Positions 33,522 to 42,598 of a stretch of 64,000 bases of DNA are shown here, piece after piece. Numbering within the stretch: position 1 is the first letter of the stretch; every line of letters begins with the position of its first letter. A program made the translations under genes and the position numbers. The stretch comes from Exiguobacterium sp. s146 (GTDB lineage: Bacteria > Bacillota > Bacilli > Exiguobacteriales > Exiguobacteriaceae), in NCBI RefSeq assembly GCF_018618415.1, contig NZ_JACSMA010000002.1, forward strand, positions 186,001 to 250,000. The letters are read 5' to 3'. The notes beneath the pieces were generated by a model that was not told the origin of the DNA, did not search any database, and saw nothing but the letters and a program-made list of their open reading frames with translations.

Positions 33522-34771
33522 CGGCGCAACCGTTTACGGAGTCCTTTGACGAGCGGTAATCCTGTTTCCAGAGCGAAATAGAGCGGACGGTTCAAGACGA
33601 GATCGAACTCGCCGACCTTCTCGATCATATCGCTGCCCCAACCGGATTTGAACGCATATAGACCCGCATACTCATCGTCGGCGTCGGTACTGCCCGATAC
33701 GCCACCGAAATCGTAGCGTTCGGCCCCGCTCGCCTTGGCCGCTTGCATCATCGTCCATTGCATGAGGTGGTTCGGCATGAAGTCACGGAACTCGTTCGAA
33801 GATGCGCCGTACAAGTAATACGAGCGTCGTCCGGCTAACGTCAGCAGACCGCCCGATAAGACGAGCCCGTTCGGATACTTCTCATGTAACTCGTTCAGTT
33901 CCGGCAACGCGGCTTTAATCTTTTCAATCTGTTCGCCCGTCTGTTTTTGGCGGTTCAACAGACTCGTCCGTTTCTTCTCGACCGTCTCCGTCTCGAGAGA
34001 ACGTTCAATCTTGGCGAGATCACGTTCCGCTTTTTCGAGCGTGCCCATCTGCTGGTCGAGCGCGAGCTTCGGTTCCAATTTCGTCAAGAACAGGCGTGCG
34101 TCCCCTGGCTGCAGGCAATCGTATAAGTTCTCGAAATAATCGAGACCGCGGATGGCAAAACCGTCGCGCTCGCCCGTCACTTTCATCAAGTCGGCGAACG
34201 TCTTGAGCCCATCGCGACCGACTTCCGTGCAGACGATTCCTTTCCGCTCTGCCAAACGTACGTTATAGCGGAACTTATGATGGAATTTGCCGAAAATCTC
34301 TTTTTCGCTCGGACGCAAGTCCGTCTCCATCGTAAACCGGGGCTGGGCGTAATCGAACCCACCACCGTATCCTTTATGGCTAAAACCGAGGCTCGCCATT
34401 TCCGTCAACAGGCCTGGCACTTCGTCGCGGTCGATATTCGGATCGATTTTCACGGTGATCGCTTTGTTCGCTTTGGCGACCCGTTTCGCTTCTTCGGTCA
34501 ACGCGGTCAGCGACGCCACATCGTCGTAGTCGACGACGAACCCGCGCGGCGCATAGCAGAGCGTGAACGGGAGTTTCGGTACGCGTTTGAACAACAGTAA
34601 CGCGACCCCGCTCGTCACACCCTCGGTCGCGACGGCGATGCGCTCAGCGAACCAGCCGTTTTGTCGTTTGACGTTTGCCCAACTTGAGAGTTGAAGCAAA
34701 TCCCCACGGTCATGTGTTTTGACGAACTCGTCATGCTCTTTCTCTGTCAAGGTGATCGGTTGTACTGCCAT
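33518..34771 (-). CDS. FemABX-family peptidoglycan interpeptide bridge aminoacyltransferase
   Basis: Fem-type enzymes use aminoacyl-tRNA to add bridge amino acids to the lysine side chain of lipid II. The 417-residue protein has two GNAT-like halves (FVVDYDDVASLTALTEEA and KVTGERDGFAIRGLDYF; GGLLTLAGRRSYYLYGASSNEFR in the second). A helical arm is inserted at about 235-290 (TLEKAERDLAKIERSLETET and on), the antiparallel coiled coil typical of FemA/FemX. LMQWTMMQAAKASGAERYDFGGVSG closes the domain. The ATG at 34771 follows GGAGGAATC and overlaps the murE region. Glycine is the likely substrate if this is Exiguobacterium, whose bridge is Lys-Gly. Confidence 0.88.
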   Translation of the reverse strand: MAVQPITLTEKEHDEFVKTHDRGDLLQLSSWANVKRQNGWFAERIAVATEGVTSGVALLLFKRVPKLPFTLCYAPRGFVVDYDDVASLTALTEEAKRVAKANKAITVKIDPNIDRDEVPGLLTEMASLGFSHKGYGGGFDYAQPRFTMETDLRPSEKEIFGKFHHKFRYNVRLAERKGIVCTEVGRDGLKTFADLMKVTGERDGFAIRGLDYFENLYDCLQPGDARLFLTKLEPKLALDQQMGTLEKAERDLAKIERSLETETVEKKRTSLLNRQKQTGEQIEKIKAALPELNELHEKYPNGLVLSGGLLTLAGRRSYYLYGASSNEFRDFMPNHLMQWTMMQAAKASGAERYDFGGVSGSTDADDEYAGLYAFKSGWGSDMIEKVGEFDLVLNRPLYFALETGLPLVKGLRKRLRR

Positions 34772-34774
34772 AAA

Positions 34775-36253
34775 TCATGATTCCTCCGTCTTCAAAATTG
34801 TCGCTCGGACGATCGCTTCTTCATCTAGCGGAATTTTCTCATTGCCAATGATTTGATACTTCTCATGTCCTTTGCCGGCCAAGACGACGATGTTATCAGA
34901 CTCGGCCAATTTGGCCGCGTAGCGGACCGCTTCTTCGCGATCCCCGATTTCAACGAAATTGTCATGGGTCATTCCGGCAGCGATGCCGCTCGTGATCGAG
35001 TCATACGCTTCAAAGCGCGGGTCATCCGTCGTGATGACGACCGTTCCCGCATATTTCGAGGCCATCTCGCCCATCGTCGGTCGCTTCGTGACGTCGCGAT
35101 TGCCGCCTGTCCCGATTAAGAAGACAATCTTCTCTTTCGGCACGCCGACGAGCGACTTCAAGCATTGCTCGATGCCGTCCGGGGTGTGGGCGTAATCCGC
35201 ATAGACGTTATAGCCCGGCACATCGAGGCGTTGCATCCGCCCTTTGGCCGGATGGATCGCTTCGAGCGCCTGGACGATTTCAGGTAAGCGATAGCCTGCC
35301 GCGAGCAGGCAGCCTGTCGCGAGCAAGATATTATACACGTTGAAGCGGCCGATGAATTGAACCGTCAACGGATGGCGCTCTCCTTGATAGTTGAGGCAAA
35401 AGCTCGTCTCTGACAGCGTCTGAACGATATCCGAAGCCGTCACGTCTGCCATCGTGTCAATTGCGTAAGTAATGACTCGTGCCCCTGTCATCGTCTCGTA
35501 CAGCTTACTGTACGGGTCGTCTGCGTTCAGCACGGCGACCTTGTGACGTGACGCCATCTGACCGAGCTGTGCGAACAGTAAGCCTTTCGCTCGCGCATAG
35601 TTCTCGAACGTGCCATGGAAATCGAGATGGTCGTGCGTCAAGTTCGTGAATCCTACGATATCAAAGTCCGTCCCGATGACGCGGCCGAGTTCAAGACCGT
35701 GCGATGACACTTCCATCATCACATCGGTCACGCCTTCTGCGTGCATCCGGGCGAGCAACTGTTGCAGCTCCGAGCTTTGTGGCGTCGTGTTTTTACTTGG
35801 GACGACCGTATCGTTGATGCGGACCTCGACCGTGCCAATCAAGCCGGTGCTATGACCGAGCTCGGTGAGGACGTCGCGAAGAATCGTCGTGGTCGTCGTC
35901 TTGCCGTTCGTTCCCGTGATCCCGAACAGACGCATCTGTTCAGACGGATACTGATAGAACGCCGACGCTAAGAGACCGACCGATCGCGTGCTGTCGCGCA
36001 CGATCAAGTTCGGTACGCTTAACGAGAGCGGACGCTCGCTGACGACGGCTACGGCCCCTTTATTGACCGCCAGTTCGGCATAGTCATGCCCGTCGACCGT
36101 ATAGCCTTTGATGGCGACGAACAACGTCCCAGGGACGACTTCACGCGAGTCGGTCGTCACATGGGTCACGGGGATGGATTCTAAGTTTGGTTGATTGATT
36201 AATTGAATGTGTTTAGCTAAATCCGTTAAGTTCAAGTCTTTCCCTTCTTTCAC
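34775..36253 (-). CDS. murE: UDP-MurNAc-tripeptide synthetase MurE, probably L-lysine adding
   Basis: Mur ligase that adds the third amino acid of the peptidoglycan stem. Present are the N-terminal DSREVVPGTLFVAIKG, the P loop GITGTNGKTTT, EVSSHGLELGR, NLTHDHLDFH with its carbamylated lysine region, and ADYAHTPDGIE. The substrate-selecting motif near residue 410 is DDPR, not the DNPR of diaminopimelate enzymes; Thermotoga MurE with DDPR adds lysine. Together with the next gene (FemABX type) this points to L-Lys. The start may be GTG at 36253 or TTG at 36235, the latter with AAGGG at a better distance. Confidence 0.92.
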   Translation of the reverse strand: MKEGKDLNLTDLAKHIQLINQPNLESIPVTHVTTDSREVVPGTLFVAIKGYTVDGHDYAELAVNKGAVAVVSERPLSLSVPNLIVRDSTRSVGLLASAFYQYPSEQMRLFGITGTNGKTTTTTILRDVLTELGHSTGLIGTVEVRINDTVVPSKNTTPQSSELQQLLARMHAEGVTDVMMEVSSHGLELGRVIGTDFDIVGFTNLTHDHLDFHGTFENYARAKGLLFAQLGQMASRHKVAVLNADDPYSKLYETMTGARVITYAIDTMADVTASDIVQTLSETSFCLNYQGERHPLTVQFIGRFNVYNILLATGCLLAAGYRLPEIVQALEAIHPAKGRMQRLDVPGYNVYADYAHTPDGIEQCLKSLVGVPKEKIVFLIGTGGNRDVTKRPTMGEMASKYAGTVVITTDDPRFEAYDSITSGIAAGMTHDNFVEIGDREEAVRYAAKLAESDNIVVLAGKGHEKYQIIGNEKIPLDEEAIVRATILKTEES

Positions 36254-36318
36254 CTGTTCCTGTCCAAAGTAAAGAATACCTCTTAATCAGTGTAGAGAAC
36301 TTACAATTCGGTTTCAAG

Positions 36319-37536
36319 TCAGTCTTCGGACGGAAGGACATAAGATTTGGCAGGGGCGTGGCTGAGCACCTCTCTGATTAAGGCGTTGACACCATGCACA
36401 TCGATGCGGTCGATTTTGGCGAGCACTTCATTTAAGTCCTCGACATCGTCGAGCAGGACGAGGTTGCGCCCGTTCCGGTTCATGCGGGCACTCGTGCTCT
36501 CATTGCCAAGGACGAGCGACCCTTTCAATTGGCGCTTTCCTTTTTCGACTTCCTCGTCGGACAAACCGTCCGCTACCAACGTCGCGAGTTCGCGCGTCAT
36601 AATCGTCTCGACTTGGGCGAGCGTATCGGGGGATGTCCCGATATAGATCGTGAACGTGCCGTGATCGTCGAACGTCGTGTAGTAGGAGTAAATCGAATAC
36701 GCCAACCCTTCTTCTTCTCGAATCGACTGGAAGAGGCGCGATGACATCGTCGCGCCGATGGCATTGTTCATCAAGGCCAAATGCGGCAGACGGTCATCTT
36801 TGGCGGCAATCGCCTCAAAGTTCCAACAGTGGTGCGCTTGCTCCGTCTCTTTTTGTTTTTTCATCACGTCGCTATATAACATCGGTGTCGTCGATTCTTT
36901 CGGTGATTCCCCTGATGGGAGGTCGGCAAACCTTGTCTTGACCGCCTCGATCAATTCTTCGGTCACGTGCCCGGCAATCGATACGACGACACGATTGCCC
37001 GTGTACGTCGAAGCGACGTAACGGAGCAATTGCTCCCGCGATAGGCCGAGGACGCTCGCTTCCGTCCCGAGAATCGGTTCGGCGAGGATGTCATCCTTGT
37101 AGACGGCTTTCGCGAGCAGCTCGTGGACGAGGTCTTCCGGTGTGTCTTCATACATTTTAATTTCTTCTAAGACGACCCGCTTCTCTTTCTCGAGCTCCGT
37201 CTCGTCAAATAACGAATCGAATAGCATGTCAGCGAGCGCATCGAACGCGATGACCGCATGTTCATCAAGCGTCTTCACGTAATAGCACGTGTGATCTTTC
37301 GACGTGAACGCGTTGACGCTGCCCCCGAGCTCATCAAAGAACGACGCGATTTCTTTGGCCGTTCGTGTCTTAGTGCCTTTGAACAACATATGTTCAATCA
37401 AATGGCTGATACCGATCTCGGTCATATCTTCGGTCCGGGTCCCGGCTTTGATGAAGACGCCGGTCGACGTGCTGCGGACATCCGCCATCGGTTCAATCAC
37501 GATGCGGACGCCGTTGTCTAATGTGATCCATTCCAT
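36319..37536 (-). CDS. mlpA: M16 family zinc peptidase (MlpA/YmxG-like)
   Basis: A processing-peptidase-like metalloprotease. The inverted zinc motif HLIEH lies near residue 48 with the distal glutamate in VVLEEIKMYEDTPED near residue 125, so the active site is intact. The 405 residues correspond to two M16 repeats. The frame opens at 37584; the ATG at 37536 has AGGAGTGA seven bases upstream and gives MEWITLDNGVR. It follows pnp, as in Bacillus (where ylxY comes between). The physiological substrate is unknown. A pnp terminator lies directly against its ribosome binding site. Confidence 0.92.
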   Translation of the reverse strand: MEWITLDNGVRIVIEPMADVRSTSTGVFIKAGTRTEDMTEIGISHLIEHMLFKGTKTRTAKEIASFFDELGGSVNAFTSKDHTCYYVKTLDEHAVIAFDALADMLFDSLFDETELEKEKRVVLEEIKMYEDTPEDLVHELLAKAVYKDDILAEPILGTEASVLGLSREQLLRYVASTYTGNRVVVSIAGHVTEELIEAVKTRFADLPSGESPKESTTPMLYSDVMKKQKETEQAHHCWNFEAIAAKDDRLPHLALMNNAIGATMSSRLFQSIREEEGLAYSIYSYYTTFDDHGTFTIYIGTSPDTLAQVETIMTRELATLVADGLSDEEVEKGKRQLKGSLVLGNESTSARMNRNGRNLVLLDDVEDLNEVLAKIDRIDVHGVNALIREVLSHAPAKSYVLPSED

Positions 37537-37551
37537 GTTATCACTCCTATG

Positions 37552-37579
37552 AAAAAGGCCATCGCACCAGACGATGGCC
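37552..37579 (-). terminator. Intrinsic terminator of pnp, abutting the mlpA ribosome binding site
   Basis: The stem GGCCATCG/CGATGGCC with a seven-base loop is followed by T(5). The AGGAGT of mlpA begins three bases later. Confidence 0.87.
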
Positions 37580-37586
37580 ATCATGA

Positions 37587-39803
37587 TTAGTTTGTCGAGC
37601 GTGGCGGACGACGGTCTCCGTCACGACGCGGTGGACGGCTGTCACGTGGTGGACGGCTCTCGCGCTGCGCTTTACGTTTCGCTTCGTATGCTTCGCGTTC
37701 TTCCGGTGACAATCCTTCAAGGATGAGCACTTTGTGCGAGGCATTGACTCGGCCTTTGTCGTCAATCTCCGTCACACGGACTTTGATTGTATCGCCGAGT
37801 TTCACGACGTCTTCTACGTTCGCGACACGGTCTAAGCTGAACTCAGAGACGTGGACGAGCGCGTCTTTCCCTTTGAACAATTCGACGAACGCGCCGAACT
37901 TCTCGATGCGGCGGACCGTCGCATCGAACTCTTCGCCGACGACGACTTCACGGACGATGTCGCCGATGAGGGCCATCGCCATATCGATGCCATCTTGGTC
38001 GGTCGACGCGATGAAGACCGTCCCGTCTTGCTCGATATCGATTTTGACGCCCGTTTGGTCGATGATGCTGTTGATCATCTTCCCGCCCGGTCCAATCACA
38101 TCGCGGATCTTGTCCGGATTGATCGTCATCGTCACAATTTTCGGTGCATACTTCGACAACTGCGGACGCGGTGCGTCGAGCGTCTCAAGCATATGGTTCA
38201 AGATATGGAGACGGCCTGAACGAGCTTGTTCGAGTGCCTCTTCCAAAATCTCACGCGTGATTCCGGCGATTTTGATATCCATTTGGAGCGCCGTGATCCC
38301 GTCTTTCGTTCCAGCGACTTTGAAGTCCATGTCGCCGAGGTGATCTTCGAGTCCTTGGATGTCCGTGAGGACCGTGTAATGTTCGCCTTCCATGATGAGG
38401 CCCATCGCAATCCCGGCAACCGGTGCCTTGATTGGAACCCCTGCATCCATGAGAGCGAGCGTCGAGCCACAGATTGACGCCTGTGAACTTGAACCGTTCG
38501 ACTCGAGCACTTCCGAGACGAGACGAATCGTGTACGGGAAGTCAGCTTCTTTCGGGATGACCGGGAGCAATGCACGTTCTCCGAGGGCACCGTGACCGAT
38601 TTCACGACGACCAGGCGCACGCACCGGACGAGCTTCTCCGACCGAGAACGGTGGGAAGTTGTAATGGTGCATGAAGCGCTTGTTCTCTTCAAGACCGATG
38701 CCGTCGATGATTTGCGCATCTCCGATGACGCCGAGTGTCGCGACCGACATGACTTGTGTTTGTCCACGAGTGAACAAGCCGACGCCGTGGGCACGTGGCA
38801 ATAAGCCCGTCTCCGACGCAAGCGGACGGATGACTTCCGGACGACGACCGTCCGGACGAACTTTTTCGACCGTGATGAGACGGCGGACTTCATCTTTGAC
38901 GAACTTGTTCAAGATGCCAGACACTTCTTTCAACTTGGCCGGCTCGTCGACGAGGCGCTCTTCGTAGATGGCGACGTACTTGGCGATCACTTCGTTGATC
39001 GCTTCGTCACGCGCATGCTTCTCTTCGACTTGGACCGCGGCAACGATTTCTGGACGAGCTGCTTCGAGCTCAGCCGTCAAGGCGTCGTCAAACTTCGATA
39101 CCGTGTATTCGAACTTCGGTTTCCCGACAGCTTCGACGATTTCCGTTTGGAACGCAACCAATTTCTTGATCTCTTCATGACCGAACAAGATCGACTCGAG
39201 CATGACGTCTTCCGGTACTTCATTGGCGCCTGCTTCAACCATGTTGATCGCAGTTGCCGTTCCGGCGACTTGGAGTTCGAGGTCTGTCTGTTCGAGCTGA
39301 GCCGTCGTCGGGTTGACGACGAACTCACCGTTGACGCGTCCGACTGTCGCTCCGGCGATCGGGCCATCGAACGGGATGTCTGAAATCGAGAGTGCGATTG
39401 ACGTTCCGAGCATACCGGCCATCTCAGCCGAGCAGTCCGGGTCGTTCGACATGACGTAAATCATCACTTGGATATCGTGACGGAAGCCGTCCGGGAAAAG
39501 CGGACGGATTGGACGGTCGATGAGACGCGATGTCAAAATCGCGTTCTCCCCAGGACGACCTTCCCGACGGAGGAAGCCTCCTGGAATCTTACCGACCGAG
39601 TATAGTTTTTCTTCATAGTTGACCGTGAGCGGGAAGAAATCTAAATCCTTCGGCGCTTTCGATGCTGTGACCGTGGCGAGCACGACCGTGTCCCCATAAC
39701 GGACGAGTGCCGAGCCGTTTGCTTGTTTCGCAAGTTGGCCGACTTCTACAGACAGCGGACGACCGCCCCATTCTGTAGAAAATACTTGTTTCGTACCTAA
39801 CAT
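37587..39803 (-). CDS. pnp: Polyribonucleotide nucleotidyltransferase (PNPase)
   Basis: Phosphorolytic 3'-5' exoribonuclease and polymerase. Two RNase PH domains ([29 protein letters not shown] with [15 protein letters not shown]) flank a helical domain. A KH domain ([20 protein letters not shown]) and an S1 domain ([22 protein letters not shown]) follow. At 738 residues it is about 30 longer than B. subtilis PNPase because of an Arg/Pro-rich tail with repeated RPPR. The ATG at 39803 has AGGAGA six bases upstream. It follows rpsO in the classical order. Confidence 0.96.
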   Translation of the reverse strand: MLGTKQVFSTEWGGRPLSVEVGQLAKQANGSALVRYGDTVVLATVTASKAPKDLDFFPLTVNYEEKLYSVGKIPGGFLRREGRPGENAILTSRLIDRPIRPLFPDGFRHDIQVMIYVMSNDPDCSAEMAGMLGTSIALSISDIPFDGPIAGATVGRVNGEFVVNPTTAQLEQTDLELQVAGTATAINMVEAGANEVPEDVMLESILFGHEEIKKLVAFQTEIVEAVGKPKFEYTVSKFDDALTAELEAARPEIVAAVQVEEKHARDEAINEVIAKYVAIYEERLVDEPAKLKEVSGILNKFVKDEVRRLITVEKVRPDGRRPEVIRPLASETGLLPRAHGVGLFTRGQTQVMSVATLGVIGDAQIIDGIGLEENKRFMHHYNFPPFSVGEARPVRAPGRREIGHGALGERALLPVIPKEADFPYTIRLVSEVLESNGSSSQASICGSTLALMDAGVPIKAPVAGIAMGLIMEGEHYTVLTDIQGLEDHLGDMDFKVAGTKDGITALQMDIKIAGITREILEEALEQARSGRLHILNHMLETLDAPRPQLSKYAPKIVTMTINPDKIRDVIGPGGKMINSIIDQTGVKIDIEQDGTVFIASTDQDGIDMAMALIGDIVREVVVGEEFDATVRRIEKFGAFVELFKGKDALVHVSEFSLDRVANVEDVVKLGDTIKVRVTEIDDKGRVNASHKVLILEGLSPEEREAYEAKRKAQRESRPPRDSRPPRRDGDRRPPRSTN

Positions 39804-39876
39804 GAACATTCTCCTCTCAAACCTTATCTAGTTTATTATGTAACTCATTCATATGAATGTCTAATGATTTTCCTCC

Positions 39877-39931
39877 TAAAAAAGAAGAAACGGACTAGGA
39901 ACAAGTGTCCCAGCCCGTCACATGGTCCGTT
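39877..39931 (-). terminator. Possible terminator between rpsO and pnp
   Basis: The stem AACGGAC/GTCCGTT encloses a 29-base loop with an inner GGGACA/TGTTCC-type hairpin, and CTTCTTTTTT follows. The big loop makes it weak, which would let part of transcription continue into pnp. Confidence 0.45.
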
Positions 39932-39935
39932 CGGA

Positions 39936-40205
39936 TTAACGACGGAGACCAAGGCGTTGAATCAATTCACGGTAACGTGTAACGTCCTTGTTACGAAGGT
40001 ACGTAAGCAAGTTACGGCGACGTCCAACCATTTTCAAAAGACCGCGACGTGAGTGGTGGTCTTTCTTGTGTGTACGAAGATGATCGTTTAAAGTGTTGAT
40101 TTGTTCAGTCAAGACTGCAACTTGAACTTCCGGTGAACCAGTGTCACCTTGTTTTGTCGCGTATTCCGCGATGATTTCGTTCTTACGTTCTTTTGAGAGT
40201 GCCAT
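39936..40205 (-). CDS. rpsO: 30S ribosomal protein S15
   Basis: An 89-residue 16S rRNA-binding protein of the central domain. [21 protein letters not shown], then [34 protein letters not shown] and RRRNLLTYL are the family motifs. The frame extends to 40442, but the ATG at 40205 has GGAGGTGGAGAGG upstream and gives the exact usual length. The extension covers promoter and ribF end. It has its own strong promoter. It lies between ribF and pnp, as in most Firmicutes. Confidence 0.97.
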   Translation of the reverse strand: MALSKERKNEIIAEYATKQGDTGSPEVQVAVLTEQINTLNDHLRTHKKDHHSRRGLLKMVGRRRNLLTYLRNKDVTRYRELIQRLGLRR

Positions 40206-40304
40206 TGCCTCTCCACCTCCATTTAATAGAAAATTGCCGCGTTGCCGAGCCGACGTTGGTGAATCGATCAGCCAAGCGAAGCGGTGTACTTTGCGTACCA
40301 AAAT

Positions 40305-40333
40305 AGGATACCGTACCACCCATCCAAAGTCAA
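40305..40333 (-). promoter_or_regulatory. Sigma A promoter of rpsO, overlapping the ribF stop
   Basis: TTGACT at 40328-40333, 17-base spacer, TATCCT at 40305-40310 on the minus strand. The ribF stop codon TGA is inside the -35 hexamer. The predicted leader is about 95 bases, long enough for S15 autoregulation, though I cannot identify the fold. Confidence 0.72.
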
Positions 40334-41256
40334 GACAGGATTGCCCGAGCGGCCGTCTCATCTTGCTTGAGTTGGGCGATGAGCGAATCGAGTCCGTCAA
40401 ACGCCCGCTCGTCCCGTAAATAGTGCATCCATTCGATTTCAATCAATTGTCCGTATAAATCTTCCGAGAAGTCGAACAAGTGGCTCTCGATGGACACGTC
40501 ACCGGTCGCATAAAACGTCGGACGCCGCCCGACGTTCGTCATCGCGTCGAACGTCCGGCCATCTTGCAGCCGGACACGCGTCGCGTAGACACCGAGACGC
40601 GGCATGACGTACGAGGCATCCATGACGACGTTCGCCGTCGGATAACCGATTGTCCGGCCGCGGGCATCCCCGTGGATGACTTCCCCACAGATGACGTACG
40701 GTGTACCGAGCAACTCGCTCGCCACATCGACGTCTCCGGCACCGAGCAATTGACGGATCCGTGTCGATGACACTTTCTCGCCGCCGCTCGTCTGCTCGGC
40801 GACGACCGAGGTCGTGAAGCGACCACGCGCATGATACGGTAGCGTCTCCATCGTCCCTTCCCCGAATTTACCGTACGAATAGTCGAAGCCTGCCGTCACG
40901 TGGACCGCGCCGGCATCAATCAAATAGTCATCCACGAATTGTTGCGGTGACAGGCTCGCCAACTCTTTCGTGAACGTGATGACGATGCACCGTTCGACAC
41001 CGAGCGCGGCAATTCGGTTCAATTTGCGTTGGAGCGGTGTGATGTATCGGACCGCATCCGGTTTGTTCGATAACACTTGTTTCGGGTGCGGGTCGAACGT
41101 AATGACGGTCACGGGCACGTCAAGCTGTTCCGCCTGCGCTTGCGCATGCCGAATCACGGCCTGATGTCCGGTGTGGACGCCGTCGAAAAATCCGAGCACC
41201 ATGACCGAAGGGACCAGGTCAGGTGTCTCCGGATACGTCAGATGGATCGTTTCCAT
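40330..41256 (-). CDS. ribF: Bifunctional riboflavin kinase/FMN adenylyltransferase
   Basis: Makes FMN and FAD from riboflavin. The N-terminal adenylyltransferase domain has [16 protein letters not shown] and TFDPHP, and SSTRIRQLL. The C-terminal kinase domain has [16 protein letters not shown] and the conserved [13 protein letters not shown] with SIESHLFDF. Its 308 residues match the family. The ATG at 41256 follows AAAGGGGAG. It is the last gene of the truB-side part of the operon, with rpsO starting from its own promoter. Confidence 0.95.
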   Translation of the reverse strand: METIHLTYPETPDLVPSVMVLGFFDGVHTGHQAVIRHAQAQAEQLDVPVTVITFDPHPKQVLSNKPDAVRYITPLQRKLNRIAALGVERCIVITFTKELASLSPQQFVDDYLIDAGAVHVTAGFDYSYGKFGEGTMETLPYHARGRFTTSVVAEQTSGGEKVSSTRIRQLLGAGDVDVASELLGTPYVICGEVIHGDARGRTIGYPTANVVMDASYVMPRLGVYATRVRLQDGRTFDAMTNVGRRPTFYATGDVSIESHLFDFSEDLYGQLIEIEWMHYLRDERAFDGLDSLIAQLKQDETAARAILS

Positions 41257-41272
41257 AACTTCAATCTCCCCT

Positions 41273-42181
41273 TTAGTCGATGGTCAACATGACCTCGACA
41301 GTTGCGTCTGTTGTTCCGTCAAGCCGTCGATAGAGGGCAAGTGGAATTCCTTCTTCATTATAGACAGTAAACAGTTCAAATTCGAGCGAGACGTCGTTCA
41401 AACGACCCCCGTTGCGAATATACCGTTCCCGATTGGCTGGAATCGTCATGGCAGGCCAACGTTTGATGACCTCTTCGAGCGGGATGAGATGGTTCATCCG
41501 CTCTTCGACCGTCTCGAGGTCGGCGAGTTGTTGCAATGTGACGGCGCCCGTCTCCTCGAACGAACCGGACCGGGTCCGTCGCAAGTCGCTTATGTGGGCC
41601 GGATAGCCGAGCCGCTCCCCGATTTGCACGGCGAGCGTCCGGATGAACGTCCCTTTGCCGCACTCGACATCAATCCGGAAGCGGCAGACGCCGTCTTCGA
41701 TGACCGGCTCCGTCGTTCGGACGAGACGATGAATCTCGACGATGCGGCGCGGCCGTTCCACCGTCTGACCTTTGCGGGCGTATTCGTAAAGTTTCTTACC
41801 GTTCACTTTGACGGCCGAGAAGTACGGCGGGATTTGCTCGATTTTCCCGGTCAGCGTCTCGAGGACCCGATCGATGTCCGCGGCCGTGAACGCCTCCGGA
41901 CCGACTTTACGCGTCTCGACGACCTCGCCGTGGGCGTCCTCGGTCATCGTCGCCGTCCCGATGGTGATTTCCGCGGCGTAGCGTTTGCCTTCATCGGTCA
42001 GAAAACGTGACAACTTCGTCGCCCGTCCGAGACAAATCGGTAGGACACCGGTCACTTCCGGGTCGAGTGTGCCGGTATGTCCGACTTTTTTCGTTTGGAA
42101 CAATTTACGGAGCTTGAACACACAGTCGTGGCTCGTCATGCCGCTGTCTTTATCTAAAATCAGTACACCTGTTGGTTCCAT
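41273..42181 (-). CDS. truB: tRNA pseudouridine(55) synthase TruB
   Basis: Isomerises U55 in the T loop of tRNAs. GVLILDKDSGMTSHD, KVGHTGTLDPEVTGVLPIC with the catalytic aspartate, YAAEITIG, and KGTFIRTLAVQIGERLG are all TruB motifs. The frame opens at 42199, but the ATG at 42181 has GGGAGG seven bases upstream; it gives 302 residues. A terminator hairpin lies directly against this binding site, separating it from rbfA. Confidence 0.95.
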   Translation of the reverse strand: MEPTGVLILDKDSGMTSHDCVFKLRKLFQTKKVGHTGTLDPEVTGVLPICLGRATKLSRFLTDEGKRYAAEITIGTATMTEDAHGEVVETRKVGPEAFTAADIDRVLETLTGKIEQIPPYFSAVKVNGKKLYEYARKGQTVERPRRIVEIHRLVRTTEPVIEDGVCRFRIDVECGKGTFIRTLAVQIGERLGYPAHISDLRRTRSGSFEETGAVTLQQLADLETVEERMNHLIPLEEVIKRWPAMTIPANRERYIRNGGRLNDVSLEFELFTVYNEEGIPLALYRRLDGTTDATVEVMLTID

Positions 42182-42197
42182 CTGAATTCCTCCCATC

Positions 42198-42224
42198 AAA
42201 AAAGGGGAGACGCGAGTCCCCCCT
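42198..42224 (-). terminator. Intrinsic terminator between rbfA and truB, abutting the truB ribosome binding site
   Basis: A 9-bp stem (AGGGGGGAC/GTCTCCCCT, one G-U) with loop TCGC is followed by T(5-6) on the minus strand. The GGGAGG of truB begins a few bases later. Confidence 0.75.
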
Positions 42225-42229
42225 TCAAT

Positions 42230-42580
42230 TTATTGGTCGTTCCGATTTAAGTCACGAATCAATGAGTCGATATGGCTACCATATGCGACCGATGAATCGT
42301 ATTCGAACGACAATTCTGGCGTTTTACGAAGACGGATGCGGCTCCCGATCTCGCGGCGAATGAATGCGCTCGCCTTATCGAGACCAGCTTGCGTTTCAGC
42401 CTTCACCGTGGCGTCGTCTCCGAGCACCGTGTAGTAGGCTGTCGCTTGCTGCAAGTCTCCCGTCACATCAACGCTCGTGATTGTAGCGTTCTTCGTACGT
42501 GGGTCGTTGACTTCACGGAGCAAGATATCTGTAATCTCTTTACGCATCTGCTCTGCGACGCGTTGGGCACGAATGTTCAT
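42230..42580 (-). CDS. rbfA: Ribosome-binding factor A
   Basis: RbfA helps 16S rRNA 5' end maturation and late 30S assembly. The 116-residue KH-fold protein has [43 protein letters not shown] and [22 protein letters not shown]. It directly follows infB with an 18-base gap; in B. subtilis ylxP lies between, so that gene is missing here. The ATG at 42580 has GAGGAGGGA upstream. Confidence 0.95.
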   Translation of the reverse strand: MNIRAQRVAEQMRKEITDILLREVNDPRTKNATITSVDVTGDLQQATAYYTVLGDDATVKAETQAGLDKASAFIRREIGSRIRLRKTPELSFEYDSSVAYGSHIDSLIRDLNRNDQ

Positions 42581-42598
42581 ACGTGTTCCCTCCTCGCT

